A stretch of DNA of 64,000 nucleotides from Cellulomonas sp. JZ18. GTDB taxonomy: Bacteria > Actinomycetota > Actinomycetes > Actinomycetales > Cellulomonadaceae. Made by a program: the position numbers and the translations under genes. Below are positions 1 to 8,597 of this stretch, piece by piece. Within the stretch, counting starts at the first letter, position 1, and each line of letters opens with the position of its first letter. The stretch covers positions 620,001 through 684,000 of the forward strand of contig NZ_CP045245.1 of assembly GCF_009720485.1 (NCBI RefSeq), read 5' to 3'. The notes under the pieces are model-generated. The model saw nothing but the letters and a program-made list of their open reading frames with translations, was not told where the DNA came from and searched no databases.

Positions 1-619
1 CCAGCGCCTCTCGGAGCTCGCGGCCGACCTGCCGCTCGTCGCGGTCAACCGCACGAGCCCGTCGTTCGCCGCACCGAGCGTGCTCATCGACACCCCCGGC
101 GGCCTGGTCCAGGCGCTCGAGCACCTGGCGTCCCTCGGCCACCGGCGCATCGCCTACGCCTCCGGCCCCCGCACGTCCTGGTCCGACAGCCGCCGGCAGG
201 CCGCGCTGCACCCCGCCGCGGCCCGCCTCGGGCTCGAGGTCACCGTCATCGGCCCGTACGCCCCGGTCCGCACCGCCGGTCCCGCCGCCGCCGACGCCGC
301 CGTGCAGGCGGACGTCACCGCCGTCGTCGCGTTCAACGACCTGCTCGCGTTCGGGGTGCTCGAGCGGCTCGACGCCCGCGGCGTCGACGTGCCGGGCCGG
401 ATGAGCGTCGTCGGCTGCGACGACGTCTTCGGTGCCGACCTCGTGCGGCCGGCGCTGACGACGGTCGCCTCCCCGATGGAGCGGGCCGGGCGCCTCGCCG
501 CCGACCTGCTCATCTCCCGGCTCGAGGGCACCGCGCCGCTCGCCGGGTACGGCGCCGAGCCGGCCGTCCTGCCGACGCACCTGGTCATCCGCGGGTCGAC
601 GGGGCCGGCGCCCGCCTGA
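1..619 (+). CDS. LacI-family transcriptional regulator, C-terminal part (cut by window start)
   Basis: The reading frame is open from base 2 and ends with TGA at 617-619. Only the periplasmic-binding-protein-like effector domain is visible: 'HLASLGHRRIAYASG', 'VVAFNDLLAFGVLERL' and 'VPGRMSVVGCDDVFGADL' are typical of LacI/GalR sensor domains. The DNA-binding helix-turn-helix lies upstream of the window. The target cannot be judged from here, because the next gene (recQ) is convergent and unrelated. Confidence 0.85.
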   Translation, partial: QRLSELAADLPLVAVNRTSPSFAAPSVLIDTPGGLVQALEHLASLGHRRIAYASGPRTSWSDSRRQAALHPAAARLGLEVTVIGPYAPVRTAGPAAADAAVQADVTAVVAFNDLLAFGVLERLDARGVDVPGRMSVVGCDDVFGADLVRPALTTVASPMERAGRLAADLLISRLEGTAPLAGYGAEPAVLPTHLVIRGSTGPAPA

Positions 620-661
620 GGGTCGACGGGCCGTCCCGCGCAGAGAGACGGTGTTCTCCCG

Positions 662-688
662 GCGCGTACGCACGCCGTGCGTACGCGC
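662..688. terminator. 13-bp perfect inverted repeat between convergent genes
   Basis: Arms 662-674 and 676-688 are perfectly complementary around a single central base (675). It lies between the stops of the LacI-type gene and recQ, so a bidirectional terminator is the simplest reading. There is no T-tract, as usual at this GC content. The near-zero loop would open to 3-5 nt in RNA. Confidence 0.5.
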
Positions 689-828
689 GCGAGGGGACCC
701 GGTCCCGCGCCGACGCGCCGGTGGCGACACGCCGTCGGCTCCCCGGTGGCTCGCGCGGCCACCGACCGAGCCGACCGGGCCGGCGCCGCGACGGACCTCC
801 GGGGTCCCCCGGCACCGCCGCGGACCTC

Positions 829-2931
829 TCAGGCGCCGCCGTCCAGCGCGGCGAGCGTCTCCAGGACACCGTCGGCGTAGCGGTCGAGCTTCGCCGCGCC
901 GACGCCGCCGATCGTGCCGAGCTCGGCGCGGGACCCCGGCCGGCGCGTGGCGATCTCGCGCAGCGTCGCGTCGTGGAAGACGACGTACGCGGGCACGCCC
1001 TGCTCCTTCGCCGCGCCCGCCCGCCACGCGCGCAGCGCCTCGAACGCCGTCGCGTCGCCGCCGGTGAGGTCCGCCGCGGCCGCGGGCCGCCCGCCGCCGC
1101 GGCGCTCACGGGCCGCGCGCCCGGTCCGCTCCGGCTCCCGCCGCAGACGGACCGCGCGCTCGCCGCGCAGGACGTCGGCCGACCCCGGCGTGATGCGCAG
1201 CGTGCCGTAGCCCTGCGTGTCGACGGCCAGCAGCTCGGCCGCGAGCAGCTGGCGCACCACGCCCCGCCACTCGCCGTCGGACAGGTCCTGCCCGATCCCG
1301 AACGTCGAGAGCGCGTCGTGCCCGAGCTGGCGCACGCGCGGGGTCTCCTTGCCGCGCAGGATGTCCACCACGTGCCCGACGCCGTACCGCTGCCCGCGCT
1401 GGTCGAGCCGCACCACCGTCGACAGGAGCTTCTGCGCGGGGACCGTCCCGTCCCACGACTCCGGCGGCTCGAGGCACGTGTCGCAGTTGCCGCACGGCCC
1501 GTCGGACGCCTGCCCGAAGTACGCGAGCAGCTGCACACGCCGGCAGTCCACCGTCTCGCACAGCGCGAGCATCGCGTCGAGGTGCTGGGTCAGGCGCCGC
1601 CGGTGCTCGGCGTCCCCCTCGGAGCCGTCGATCATCTTGCGCTGCTGCACGACGTCCGCGAGCCCGTAGGCGAGCCAGGCGGTGGACGGCAGCCCGTCGC
1701 GGCCCGCGCGCCCGGTCTCCTGGTAGTAGCCCTCGACCGACTTGGGCAGGTCGAGGTGCGCGACGAACCGCACGTCCGGCTTGTCGATGCCCATGCCGAA
1801 CGCGATCGTCGCGACCATCACCAGGCCGTCCTCGCGCAGGAACCGGGACTGGTTCTCGGCCCGGACCCGCCGGTCCAGGCCCGCGTGGTACGGCAGGGCG
1901 TCGACGCCGTTGCGCACCAGCCACTCGGCCGTCTGCTCGACCGACGCACGGGAGAGGCAGTAGACGATGCCGGAGTCGCCGTCGTGCTCGGTGCGCAGCA
2001 GGTGCAGCAGCTGACGGCGCGGGTCGTCCTTGGCGACGATCCGGTAGCGGATGTTCGGGCGGTCGAAGCTCGCCACGAACTGCCGGGCGTCCTCGAGCTG
2101 CAGGCGCTGGCAGATCTCGCGGTGCGTCGCGGGGGTCGCCGTCGCGGTGAGCGCGATGCGCGGCACGTCCGGCCAGCGCTCGTGCAGCACCGACAGCTGG
2201 AGGTAGTCGGGGCGGAAGTCGTGCCCCCACTGCGACACGCAGTGCGCCTCGTCGATCGCGAACAGGGCGACGTGCCCGCGTCCCAGCAGGTCCAGCGTCT
2301 CGGGCACCCGCAGGCGCTCGGGCGCCAGGTACAGCAGGTCCAGCTCGCCCGCGAGGAACGCGTCCTCGACGGCGCGCCGCTGGTCCCGCTCCTGCGTGGA
2401 GTTGAGGAACCCCGCCCGTACGCCGAGCGCCGACAGGGCGTCGACCTGGTCCTGCATGAGCGCGATCAGCGGCGAGACGACCACGCCCGTGCCCTCGCGC
2501 ACCAGCGCGGGCACCTGGTAGCACAGCGACTTGCCGCCGCCCGTCGGCATGAGCACGACCGCGTCGCCGCCCGCGACCACGGTGTCGACGATCGCGGCCT
2601 GCTCACCGCGGAAGGCGTCGTAGCCCCAGACGCGGTGCAGCACCTCGAGCGGGGTGCCGTGCGACGGCGCGGGCGGGCCCGGCTCGGCGGCCCGGGCGGG
2701 GAGCGGGCGGCGCGGCGCCGCGCGTCCCGGTCCGTCGGGCGGGGAAACGTCCGGGCCCCACGGGTCGGCGGGCGGCTCCCAGGCGTCGGCGGGCGGCTCG
2801 ACGTCCCACCACGGCGGCTCCTCGCCGCCGTCGGTCCACGCGGGCGGCTCGTCGACGTGGGGCGCGGCGTGCGCCGGCTCGTCCGACGGCCGCCGCCGGC
2901 GGGTCTCGGGGGAGGCGGGGTCCGGCAGCAC
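829..2931 (-). CDS. recQ: ATP-dependent DNA helicase RecQ
   Basis: This 700-residue superfamily 2 3'-5' helicase acts in recombination and replication-fork repair. Walker A PTGGGKS is at about 129-135 and the DEAH box at about 227-230, followed by the RecQ-typical '[13 protein letters not shown]'. Zinc-binding cysteines follow ('GPCGNCDTC'), then a winged-helix region and a C-terminal HRDC domain. Residues 1-92 form an unusual acidic, Pro/Trp-rich extension with imperfect EPPAD-W repeats. The GTG start at 2931 is supported by a -10 hexamer TAGGGT ending 6 nt upstream, the leaderless spacing seen elsewhere in the window. Confidence 0.95.
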   Translation of the reverse strand: MLPDPASPETRRRRPSDEPAHAAPHVDEPPAWTDGGEEPPWWDVEPPADAWEPPADPWGPDVSPPDGPGRAAPRRPLPARAAEPGPPAPSHGTPLEVLHRVWGYDAFRGEQAAIVDTVVAGGDAVVLMPTGGGKSLCYQVPALVREGTGVVVSPLIALMQDQVDALSALGVRAGFLNSTQERDQRRAVEDAFLAGELDLLYLAPERLRVPETLDLLGRGHVALFAIDEAHCVSQWGHDFRPDYLQLSVLHERWPDVPRIALTATATPATHREICQRLQLEDARQFVASFDRPNIRYRIVAKDDPRRQLLHLLRTEHDGDSGIVYCLSRASVEQTAEWLVRNGVDALPYHAGLDRRVRAENQSRFLREDGLVMVATIAFGMGIDKPDVRFVAHLDLPKSVEGYYQETGRAGRDGLPSTAWLAYGLADVVQQRKMIDGSEGDAEHRRRLTQHLDAMLALCETVDCRRVQLLAYFGQASDGPCGNCDTCLEPPESWDGTVPAQKLLSTVVRLDQRGQRYGVGHVVDILRGKETPRVRQLGHDALSTFGIGQDLSDGEWRGVVRQLLAAELLAVDTQGYGTLRITPGSADVLRGERAVRLRREPERTGRAARERRGGGRPAAAADLTGGDATAFEALRAWRAGAAKEQGVPAYVVFHDATLREIATRRPGSRAELGTIGGVGAAKLDRYADGVLETLAALDGGA

Positions 2932-2937
2932 CGGACC

Positions 2938-2943
2938 ACCCTA
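2938..2943 (-). promoter_or_regulatory. -10 element of leaderless recQ
   Basis: TAGGGT on the minus strand lies 6 nt before the recQ GTG. The spacing implies that transcription starts at or next to the start codon. Confidence 0.5.
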
Positions 2944-3026
2944 CGAGGCCGTGGCGGCCCACGGGGCGGGCCGGCCCCGCCTGTGGAGGAGCCGTGGACC
3001 TGCGGCGCGGGACGCCCCCGGTTCCC

Positions 3027-3032
3027 TAGGCT
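3027..3032 (+). promoter_or_regulatory. -10 element of leaderless SDR gene
   Basis: TAGGCT is followed by a 7-nt spacer and then the ATG at 3040. The hexamer and spacing are identical to those before pyrE. Confidence 0.55.
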
Positions 3033-3039
3033 GGCGGCC

Positions 3040-3846
3040 ATGGGAACCGCACTGGTCACCGGGGCGAGCGCCGGCCTCGGCCTGGAGTTCGCGTGGCAGC
3101 TCGCCACCGCCAAGCACGACGTCGTCCTCGTCGCTCGTGACGAGCAGCGCCTCACCCGCCTCGCCGCGCAGCTCGAGGCAGCCGCGGGCGTGCGCGCCGA
3201 GGTGCTCGCCGCCGACCTGACCGACCGCGCCGACGTCGAGCGCGTCGCCGAGCGGCTGCGGGCGGACGAGCGGCCGGTCGGCCTGCTCGTCAACAACGCG
3301 GGCTTCGGCATCCACCAGCGGTTCGTCGGCGGCGACATCCACCGCGAGGAGGAGGGCCTGGACGTCATGGTCCGCGCCGTCATGGTCCTCTCGCACGCGG
3401 CGGCGGGGGCGATGGTGCGCCGCGGGCGCGGCGCGGTCCTCAACGTCGCGTCGGTGGCGGCGCTGCTCGCGTCCGGCACGTACTCCGCGCACAAGGCGTG
3501 GGTGCGCACGTTCACCGAGGGCCTCGCCGTCGAGCTCAAGGGCACGGGCGTCACGGCGACGGTCGTCTGCCCCGGCTACACGCACACCGAGTTCCACGCC
3601 CGGGGTGAGATCGACACCAGCGCGTACCCCGACGCCGCCTGGCTGAACCCCGAGGACGTCGTCGCCGCCGCGCTGGCCGACGTGCGCCGCGGCGTCGTCA
3701 TCTCCACGCCGAGCCTGCGCTACAAGGCCGCGTCCGCGCTCCTGCGGACCCTGCCCCGTCCGGCGGTGCGCGCGTTCGGCCGGTACCGCAAGGGGCTCGA
3801 GCTGCCCGACGAGCCGTCGCCGGCCGAGGCCGCCCGGCAGGACTGA
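3040..3846 (+). CDS. Short-chain dehydrogenase/reductase
   Basis: A 268-residue NAD(P)-dependent oxidoreductase of the classical SDR fold. The cofactor motif 'VTGASAGLGLEF' is at residues 5-16, the NNAG motif is in 'LLVNNAGFGIH', and the catalytic Ser and Tyr-x3-Lys are in 'NVASVAALLASGTYSAHKA'. 'CPGYTHTEFHARG' resembles the DltE/YqjQ-like SDR subgroup. The substrate is unknown. The frame stays open far upstream across the antisense of recQ, but a TAGGCT -10 box 7 nt before the ATG at 3040 fixes the start. pyrE follows after 30 nt with its own promoter. Confidence 0.9.
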   Translation: MGTALVTGASAGLGLEFAWQLATAKHDVVLVARDEQRLTRLAAQLEAAAGVRAEVLAADLTDRADVERVAERLRADERPVGLLVNNAGFGIHQRFVGGDIHREEEGLDVMVRAVMVLSHAAAGAMVRRGRGAVLNVASVAALLASGTYSAHKAWVRTFTEGLAVELKGTGVTATVVCPGYTHTEFHARGEIDTSAYPDAAWLNPEDVVAAALADVRRGVVISTPSLRYKAASALLRTLPRPAVRAFGRYRKGLELPDEPSPAEAARQD

Positions 3847-3863
3847 CGCCCGCCCGCCGTCGC

Positions 3864-3869
3864 TAGGCT
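3864..3869 (+). promoter_or_regulatory. -10 element of leaderless pyrE
   Basis: TAGGCT, 7-nt spacer, then GTG at 3877. This is a clear example of the leaderless start architecture used throughout the window. Confidence 0.6.
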
Positions 3870-3876
3870 GCCGCCC

Positions 3877-4455
3877 GTGACCTCCGACCTGTCGCCCACC
3901 CCCCGCGAGCAGCTGCGGGACCTCCTCGTCGAGCTGGCCGTCGTGCACGGGCGCGTGACGCTGTCCTCCGGACGCGAGGCGGACTACTACGTCGACCTGC
4001 GTCGCGCGACGCTGCACCACCGCGCGGCCCCGCTGATCGGCCACCTCATGCTCGACATGCTCGAGGAGGCCGGGCTCGGCACGGCCGAGGTCGACGCGGT
4101 CGGCGGTCTGACGCTGGGCGCGGACCCCGTCGCCACCGCGCTGCTGCACGCCGCCGCCTCCCGGGGGCAGGACCTGGACGCGTTCGTCGTGCGCAAGGAG
4201 GCGAAGGCGCACGGCATGCAGCGGCGGATCGAGGGGCCGGACGTCGCGGGCCGCCGCGTCGTCGTCGTCGAGGACACCTCCACGACCGGGGGCTCGCCGA
4301 TCACCGCCGTCGAGGCCGTCCGCGAGGCGGGCGGCGAGGTGCTGGGCGTCGCCACGATCGTCGACCGCGCCACCGGCGCGCGCGAGCGCATCGAGGGCGA
4401 GCTCGGCGTGCCCTACCACCACCTGTTCGGGCTCGCGGACCTCGGCCTCGAGTGA
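3877..4455 (+). CDS. pyrE: Orotate phosphoribosyltransferase
   Basis: A 192-residue enzyme converting orotate and PRPP to orotidine 5'-phosphate in de novo pyrimidine synthesis. The PRPP-binding signature 'VVVVEDTSTTGGS' lies at about 127-139, and 'FVVRKEAKAHG' is the flexible catalytic loop. Length matches the family. The start is GTG at 3877, placed by the upstream -10 box. The stop overlaps the start of the next gene by GTGA (4452-4455), so the pair is translationally coupled. There is no other pyrimidine gene in the window. Confidence 0.93.
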   Translation: MTSDLSPTPREQLRDLLVELAVVHGRVTLSSGREADYYVDLRRATLHHRAAPLIGHLMLDMLEEAGLGTAEVDAVGGLTLGADPVATALLHAAASRGQDLDAFVVRKEAKAHGMQRRIEGPDVAGRRVVVVEDTSTTGGSPITAVEAVREAGGEVLGVATIVDRATGARERIEGELGVPYHHLFGLADLGLE

Positions 4456-5168
4456 TGGACAGCGGGACGCTCGGCCTCGTCCTGGTGCTGCTGCTCGTCC
4501 CGCTGATCGGCGTCGCGGCGTGGTGGCTGCAGAAGAAGCGCCACGAGCAGCTGGACGCGTGGGCCCGGGGCGTCGGCTGGGAGTACGTGCGCACGGACCC
4601 CGGCTACGGGCTGACCCGCCTGCACCGCAACCAGCCGTTCGAGCAGGGGCACACCCGCCGCGCGACCGAGGTGCTGACCGGTCGCTGGCAGGGCGTGCCC
4701 GCGGTGTCGTACACGTACGAGTGGTCGACCGGCAGCGGCAAGGAGCGCAAGACCCACGGGGCGCACGTCGTCGCGCTCGCGCTGCCGGCGTACCTGCCGG
4801 TGCTCGAGCTGACGTCCGAGGGCCTGGGCGCGCGCCTCGCGAAGGCGCTGGGCGCCCGCGACATGCAGACGGAGTCCGTCGCCTTCAACGAGGCCTACCG
4901 GGTCGTGGCGGGCGACGAGCGCGTGGGTCACGCGATCCTGCACCCGCGCCTGATGGAGCGCCTGCTCCACGCCGACGCCCGCGCCACGGACTGGCGCATC
5001 GAGGGCACGTGGATCGCGTCCTGGCGGAGCGGGCGCACCGACACCTCCGACATCGCGGGACGTCTCGGGGTGCTGCACGCGGTCGTGCGGGCGGTCCCGC
5101 GGCACGTGTGGCAGGACCACGGGTACGACCCGCTGACGCACGCCGGCGGCGCTGCGCCGAACGGCTGA
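4452..5168 (+). CDS. Single-pass membrane protein, DUF3137-like
   Basis: A 238-residue protein with one N-terminal membrane helix ('LGLVLVLLLVPLIGVAAWWL') and a soluble domain. 'RDMQTESVAFNEAYRVVAGDE' and 'HPRLMERLL' resemble the core of DUF3137 proteins, which often accompany lemA. It is a clear paralogue of the next gene: shared elements are RDM-x2-ESV-x2-N-x-AYRV, DERV-x-H-x2-LHPRL and VPRHVW-x-DHG. Translation is coupled to pyrE through a GTGA overlap; the ATG at 4455 is an alternative start. Function is unknown. The family assignment is by pattern only. Confidence 0.75.
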   Translation: MMDSGTLGLVLVLLLVPLIGVAAWWLQKKRHEQLDAWARGVGWEYVRTDPGYGLTRLHRNQPFEQGHTRRATEVLTGRWQGVPAVSYTYEWSTGSGKERKTHGAHVVALALPAYLPVLELTSEGLGARLAKALGARDMQTESVAFNEAYRVVAGDERVGHAILHPRLMERLLHADARATDWRIEGTWIASWRSGRTDTSDIAGRLGVLHAVVRAVPRHVWQDHGYDPLTHAGGAAPNG

Positions 5169-5254
5169 GCGCGGGCGCCACCCGCCCACCCGGCCCGCCG
5201 GCGGCGCTAGCGTCCCGGTGCCGGGCGCGTGTCCCGGTGCCCAGGAGGGACGCC

Positions 5255-6115
5255 GTGGCACCAGCCGAGCACGGGGCCGACGCGCACCGGGCCGGGACTG
5301 CGCCGCCCGCCGGCCCTCCGGCGCCGGTCGCGCCGGACGAGTCGCTCGTCGCGGCGCTGCTGGACCCGTCCACGTGGCGGCCCGGCGCGCCCGCCCTCAC
5401 GCCCGAGCGGGCGGAGCGGATGGTCCGCCACGACGTGCTGACGCTCGCCGCGGCGGGGCTCGACGGCCTCGGGAGCCTGCCCGGGCTCGTGCGGCTGGTG
5501 CGGCGCGTCCTGCGCCAGGTCCGGCGCAACCGCCGGTTCCGGGCGTGGGCGGCCGCGACGGGCTGGACGTACGCGCCGGTCGACGAGCACGTCACGTTCG
5601 CCCCGCCGTGGGCGCCGGCGACCCTCCTGTCGCGCCCGCTCGCGTTCGAGGTGCTGCACGGCACGTACCACGGCTGGCCCGTGTGGTCGTACACGTGCCG
5701 GCTCGTCTCCGACGGCGGGGACAGGACGGCGCCCGACCTGCACGTCGTCGCGCTGCTCCTGCCGGCGCCGCTGCCGCGCCTCGAGGTGTCGCCGGAGACG
5801 GCGCGGACGCGGCTCGGCACGGCCTTCGGCGGACGCGACATGACGCTCGAGTCCGTCGACGTCAACGCGGCGTACCGGGTCGAGGCGCAGGACGAGCGCG
5901 TCGCGCACCCGGTGCTGCACCCCCGCCTCCTGCAGCGCCTGCTCGACCCCGACCTGCGGGGCTCGCCCTGGCGGATCGACGGCCGCTGGCTCGTCACCCG
6001 GGCGGACGGCCCCACCGACCTCGACGCGCTGCCGACCCGCCTGGAGCTGCTGCGGACCGTGGCCGACGCGGTCCCGCGGCACGTGTGGGCCGACCACGGC
6101 GCGGCCCCTCGCTAG
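5255..6115 (+). CDS. DUF3137-like protein, paralogue of preceding gene
   Basis: A 286-residue soluble protein with a longer Ala/Pro-rich N-terminus than its neighbour and a basic stretch ('RVLRQVRRNRRF') where the paralogue has its membrane anchor. 'RDMTLESVDVNAAYRVEAQDE' and the ending 'VPRHVWADHG' match the upstream paralogue closely. The GTG start at 5255 has a good Shine-Dalgarno (AGGAGGG at about 5242-5249). TAGCGT at about 5208 may be its promoter. It lies 39 nt before lemA. Function is unknown; a membrane or stress role is suggested only by context. Confidence 0.75.
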   Translation: MAPAEHGADAHRAGTAPPAGPPAPVAPDESLVAALLDPSTWRPGAPALTPERAERMVRHDVLTLAAAGLDGLGSLPGLVRLVRRVLRQVRRNRRFRAWAAATGWTYAPVDEHVTFAPPWAPATLLSRPLAFEVLHGTYHGWPVWSYTCRLVSDGGDRTAPDLHVVALLLPAPLPRLEVSPETARTRLGTAFGGRDMTLESVDVNAAYRVEAQDERVAHPVLHPRLLQRLLDPDLRGSPWRIDGRWLVTRADGPTDLDALPTRLELLRTVADAVPRHVWADHGAAPR

Positions 6116-6154
6116 GATCCACTGACCCTCCCGCCCCCTCGGAAAGGCCCTCCT

Positions 6155-6724
6155 GTGACCGGTGGCACCATCGCCCTGCTCGTGGTCGGCGTGATCGTCC
6201 TGATCGTGCTGCTGTGGGCGGTCGCCCAGTACAACGGCTTCGTCCGGCTGCGGAACCTCGTGCAGGAGGCGTGGCGGCAGATCGACGTCGAGCTGCACCG
6301 GCGGCACGACCTGATCCCGAACCTCGTCGAGTCCGTCAAGGGCTACGCGGCGCACGAGCGCGCGGTCTTCGACGAGGTGACGCGGGCGCGTGCCGCCGCG
6401 GCCGGCCCCGCCGCGGGCCCTGCGCAGCAGGCGGCGCAGGAGAACCAGCTGACGGCGGCGCTCGGCCGCCTGTTCGCGGTCGCGGAGGCGTACCCGGCGC
6501 TGCGGGCGAGCGAGAACTTCCAGCAGCTGCAGGCCGAGCTGACGAACACCGAGGACCGCATCGCGGCGGGCCGCCGCTTCTACAACGCGAACGTCCGGGC
6601 GCTCAACACGAAGGTCGAGACCTTCCCGCCGAACGTCATCGCGAACATGTTCGGCTTCACGCGTGCCGAGTACTTCGAGGCGGACGACCCGCAGGTGCGC
6701 CAGGCGCCCGACGTGCGCTTCTGA
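6155..6724 (+). CDS. lemA: LemA family protein
   Basis: A 189-residue protein with an N-terminal membrane helix ('IALLVVGVIVLIVLLWAVA') and the LemA alpha-helical domain. Family hallmarks are 'YNGFVRLRNLVQEAWRQIDVEL' split over residues 24-45, 'RRHDLIPNLVESVKGYA', 'ENFQQLQAELTNTEDRIA' and 'RRFYNANVRALNTK'. Biochemical function in bacteria is not established. Start GTG at 6155 follows a GGAAAGG Shine-Dalgarno. A TAGGAT hexamer at about 6112 overlapping the previous stop may be a promoter. Confidence 0.93.
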   Translation: MTGGTIALLVVGVIVLIVLLWAVAQYNGFVRLRNLVQEAWRQIDVELHRRHDLIPNLVESVKGYAAHERAVFDEVTRARAAAAGPAAGPAQQAAQENQLTAALGRLFAVAEAYPALRASENFQQLQAELTNTEDRIAAGRRFYNANVRALNTKVETFPPNVIANMFGFTRAEYFEADDPQVRQAPDVRF

Positions 6725-6742
6725 CGCCCGCGGCCCCGCTCG

Positions 6743-6781
6743 CGACGGCCCGCCCGGTGCCCGGCACCCGGCGGGCCGTCG
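6743..6781. terminator. Bidirectional hairpin between lemA and the NagD-like gene
   Basis: A 12-bp GC stem (6743-6754 with 6770-6781) encloses a further 6-bp helix of GGTGCC pairing with GGCACC. It lies between convergent stops. Confidence 0.65.
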
Positions 6782-6796
6782 TGCGTGCGGGGGGCT

Positions 6797-7573
6797 TCAG
6801 ACCAGGTCGACGAGGTCCGCGACCGAGTCGAGCACGGCGGTGGGCCGGAACGGGAAGCGGTCGACGTCGGCGGCGCGCGTCGACCCCGTGAGCACGAGGT
6901 AGGTGCGCAGACCGGCCTCGATGCCGGCGACGACGTCGGTGTCCATGCGGTCGCCGACCATGACCGTGGTCTCGGAGTGCGCGTCGATCCGGTTGAGCGC
7001 CGAGCGGATCATCATCGGGTTGGGCTTGCCGACGAAGTACGGCTTGCGGCCGGTCGCGGCGCTGATCATCGCGGCGACCGCCCCGGTCGCGGGCAGGTCC
7101 CCCTCCGCGCTGGGGCCGGTGACGTCCGGGTTCGTCGCGATGAACCGGGCACCGCCCTGGATGAGACGGATCGCCTGGGTGATCGCCTCGAAGGAGTACG
7201 TGCGCGTCTCGCCCAGGACGACGAAGTCCGGCTGCGCGGCGGTCAGGGTGTACCCGGCCTCGTAGAGCGCGGTGGTGAGCCCTGCCTCGCCGATCACGTA
7301 CGCCGAGCCGCCGGGCATCTGGTCGGTCAGGAACTGCGCCGTCGCCAGCGCCGACGTCCAGATGGCCCGCTCGGGGACCTCGATGCCGGTCGCCGCGAGG
7401 CGCGCGCGCAGGTCGCGCGGTGTGAAGATCGAGTTGTTCGTGAGGATGAGGAACGGGCGCTCGGCCTCCTGCAGCGTGCGGACGAACTCCGCCGCGCCCG
7501 GCAGCGCGGTGCCCTCGTGCACCAGGACGCCGTCCATGTCGGACAGCCAGGAGTGGATGGCGCGTTCCGTCAT
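6797..7573 (-). CDS. HAD-IIA family hydrolase (NagD-like phosphatase)
   Basis: A 258-residue haloacid-dehalogenase-superfamily phosphatase. Motif I is 'SDMDGVLVHEG' (residues 10-20), motif II 'LTNNS', and the late motifs 'GKPNPMM' and 'MVGDRMDTDV' match NagD/NMP phosphatases of class IIA with a C2 cap. The physiological substrate is not evident. ATG at 7573 is set by TAGCCT on the minus strand 7 nt upstream. The gene is divergent from the DUF368 gene with start codons only 36 bp apart. Confidence 0.9.
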   Translation of the reverse strand: MTERAIHSWLSDMDGVLVHEGTALPGAAEFVRTLQEAERPFLILTNNSIFTPRDLRARLAATGIEVPERAIWTSALATAQFLTDQMPGGSAYVIGEAGLTTALYEAGYTLTAAQPDFVVLGETRTYSFEAITQAIRLIQGGARFIATNPDVTGPSAEGDLPATGAVAAMISAATGRKPYFVGKPNPMMIRSALNRIDAHSETTVMVGDRMDTDVVAGIEAGLRTYLVLTGSTRAADVDRFPFRPTAVLDSVADLVDLV

Positions 7574-7609
7574 GGTCGTCAGGCTAGCCGCGGTGGCTAC
7601 GCTGCCGGG
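7574..7609. promoter_or_regulatory. Divergent leaderless promoters packed in 36 bp
   Basis: Minus-strand -10 TAGCCT (plus 7581-7586) lies 7 nt before ATG 7573. Plus-strand -10 TACGCT (7598-7603) lies 6 nt before GTG 7610. The -35 region of each promoter must overlap the other promoter or the other coding start, so polymerase competition is expected. Confidence 0.6.
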
Positions 7610-8584
7610 GTGAGCGCCCACCACGCCGCCCCCGCCGCCCTCCCGCCGGAGCCCGACCTCGTCGACCCGCCGCGCCGCACCTCGTGGTCGCACGCACCGC
7701 TCGACGCGGTCCGTGGTGGGCTCATCGGGGCGGCCGAGTCCGTCCCGGGCATCTCCGGGGGCACGATCGCCCTCGTCGTCGGCCTCTACGACCAGCTCGT
7801 GACGGCGGCCGGCCAGGTCGTCCACGCGGGCCGGGCGCTCGTGACCGGCGTCGTGCGCCGCACGGGTGCGCGCGAGGCGCTGGCGTCCCTGCGGCGCGTC
7901 GACTGGCGGCTGCTCGTGCCCGTGCTCGCCGGGATGGTCGTGGTGCTCCTGGTGTCGCTGCGCACGATCGCACCGCTGCTGGAGTCGCACCCGGTGCCCA
8001 CCCGGGCGGTCTTCCTCGGCATGATCGCGGCGTCGGTGGTCGTGCCCCTGCAGATGATGCCGCGTCGCTTCCGGGCGCTGGACGCCGCGCTCCTGGTCGT
8101 GGGCGCGGTCGTCGCGTTCCTGCTCGCCGGGCTCGCGCCGGCGGAGGTGAGCGACCCGTCGCCCTGGTACGTGTTCCTCGGCGCGGCGCTCGCGATCAAC
8201 GCGCTCGTGCTGCCCGGCGTGTCGGGGTCGGCGCTGCTCGTGGTGCTCGGTCTCTACGTGCCGGTGCAGGCCGCCCTGGACGATCGCGACCTCGGGTTCG
8301 TGGCGGTGTTCGCGCTCGGTGCCGCGGTCGGGCTGGCGTCCTTCGTCAAGCTCCTCCAGTGGCTGCTGCACCACCGCCGGCAGGGCACCATGGCGGCGCT
8401 CGCCGGTCTCATGGTCGGCTCGCTGCGGGCGCTGTGGCCGTGGCAGGACGAGGACCGGGGGATGCTGGCGCCCTCGGGCGACGTGGTCGGCCCGGCCCTG
8501 CTCGCCCTCGCAGGTGCCGCGGTCGTGCTCGCCCTGATCCTGTGGGAGCGCCGGCGCGTGGCGCGCGCGGCCACGACCGGCTGA
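7610..8584 (+). CDS. DUF368 polyprenyl-phosphate transporter (PopT-like)
   Basis: A 324-residue polytopic membrane protein. The family signature appears twice in inverted-repeat fashion: 'GAAESVPGISGGTIALVVG' near residue 43 and 'LPGVSGSALLVVLGLY' near 200. DUF368 members, like DedA proteins, recycle undecaprenyl phosphate across the membrane for wall synthesis. That is family knowledge, not shown here. Start GTG 7610 is placed by the TACGCT -10 box. The LacI gene follows 13 nt later. Confidence 0.88.
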   Translation: MSAHHAAPAALPPEPDLVDPPRRTSWSHAPLDAVRGGLIGAAESVPGISGGTIALVVGLYDQLVTAAGQVVHAGRALVTGVVRRTGAREALASLRRVDWRLLVPVLAGMVVVLLVSLRTIAPLLESHPVPTRAVFLGMIAASVVVPLQMMPRRFRALDAALLVVGAVVAFLLAGLAPAEVSDPSPWYVFLGAALAINALVLPGVSGSALLVVLGLYVPVQAALDDRDLGFVAVFALGAAVGLASFVKLLQWLLHHRRQGTMAALAGLMVGSLRALWPWQDEDRGMLAPSGDVVGPALLALAGAAVVLALILWERRRVARAATTG

Positions 8585-8597
8585 GCCGGGGCCCCCG

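Noticed and set aside
721..3039. An upstream extension of the SDR frame by about 770 codons
   Set aside because: It runs antisense through recQ; a clear -10 box 7 nt before the ATG at 3040 marks the true start.
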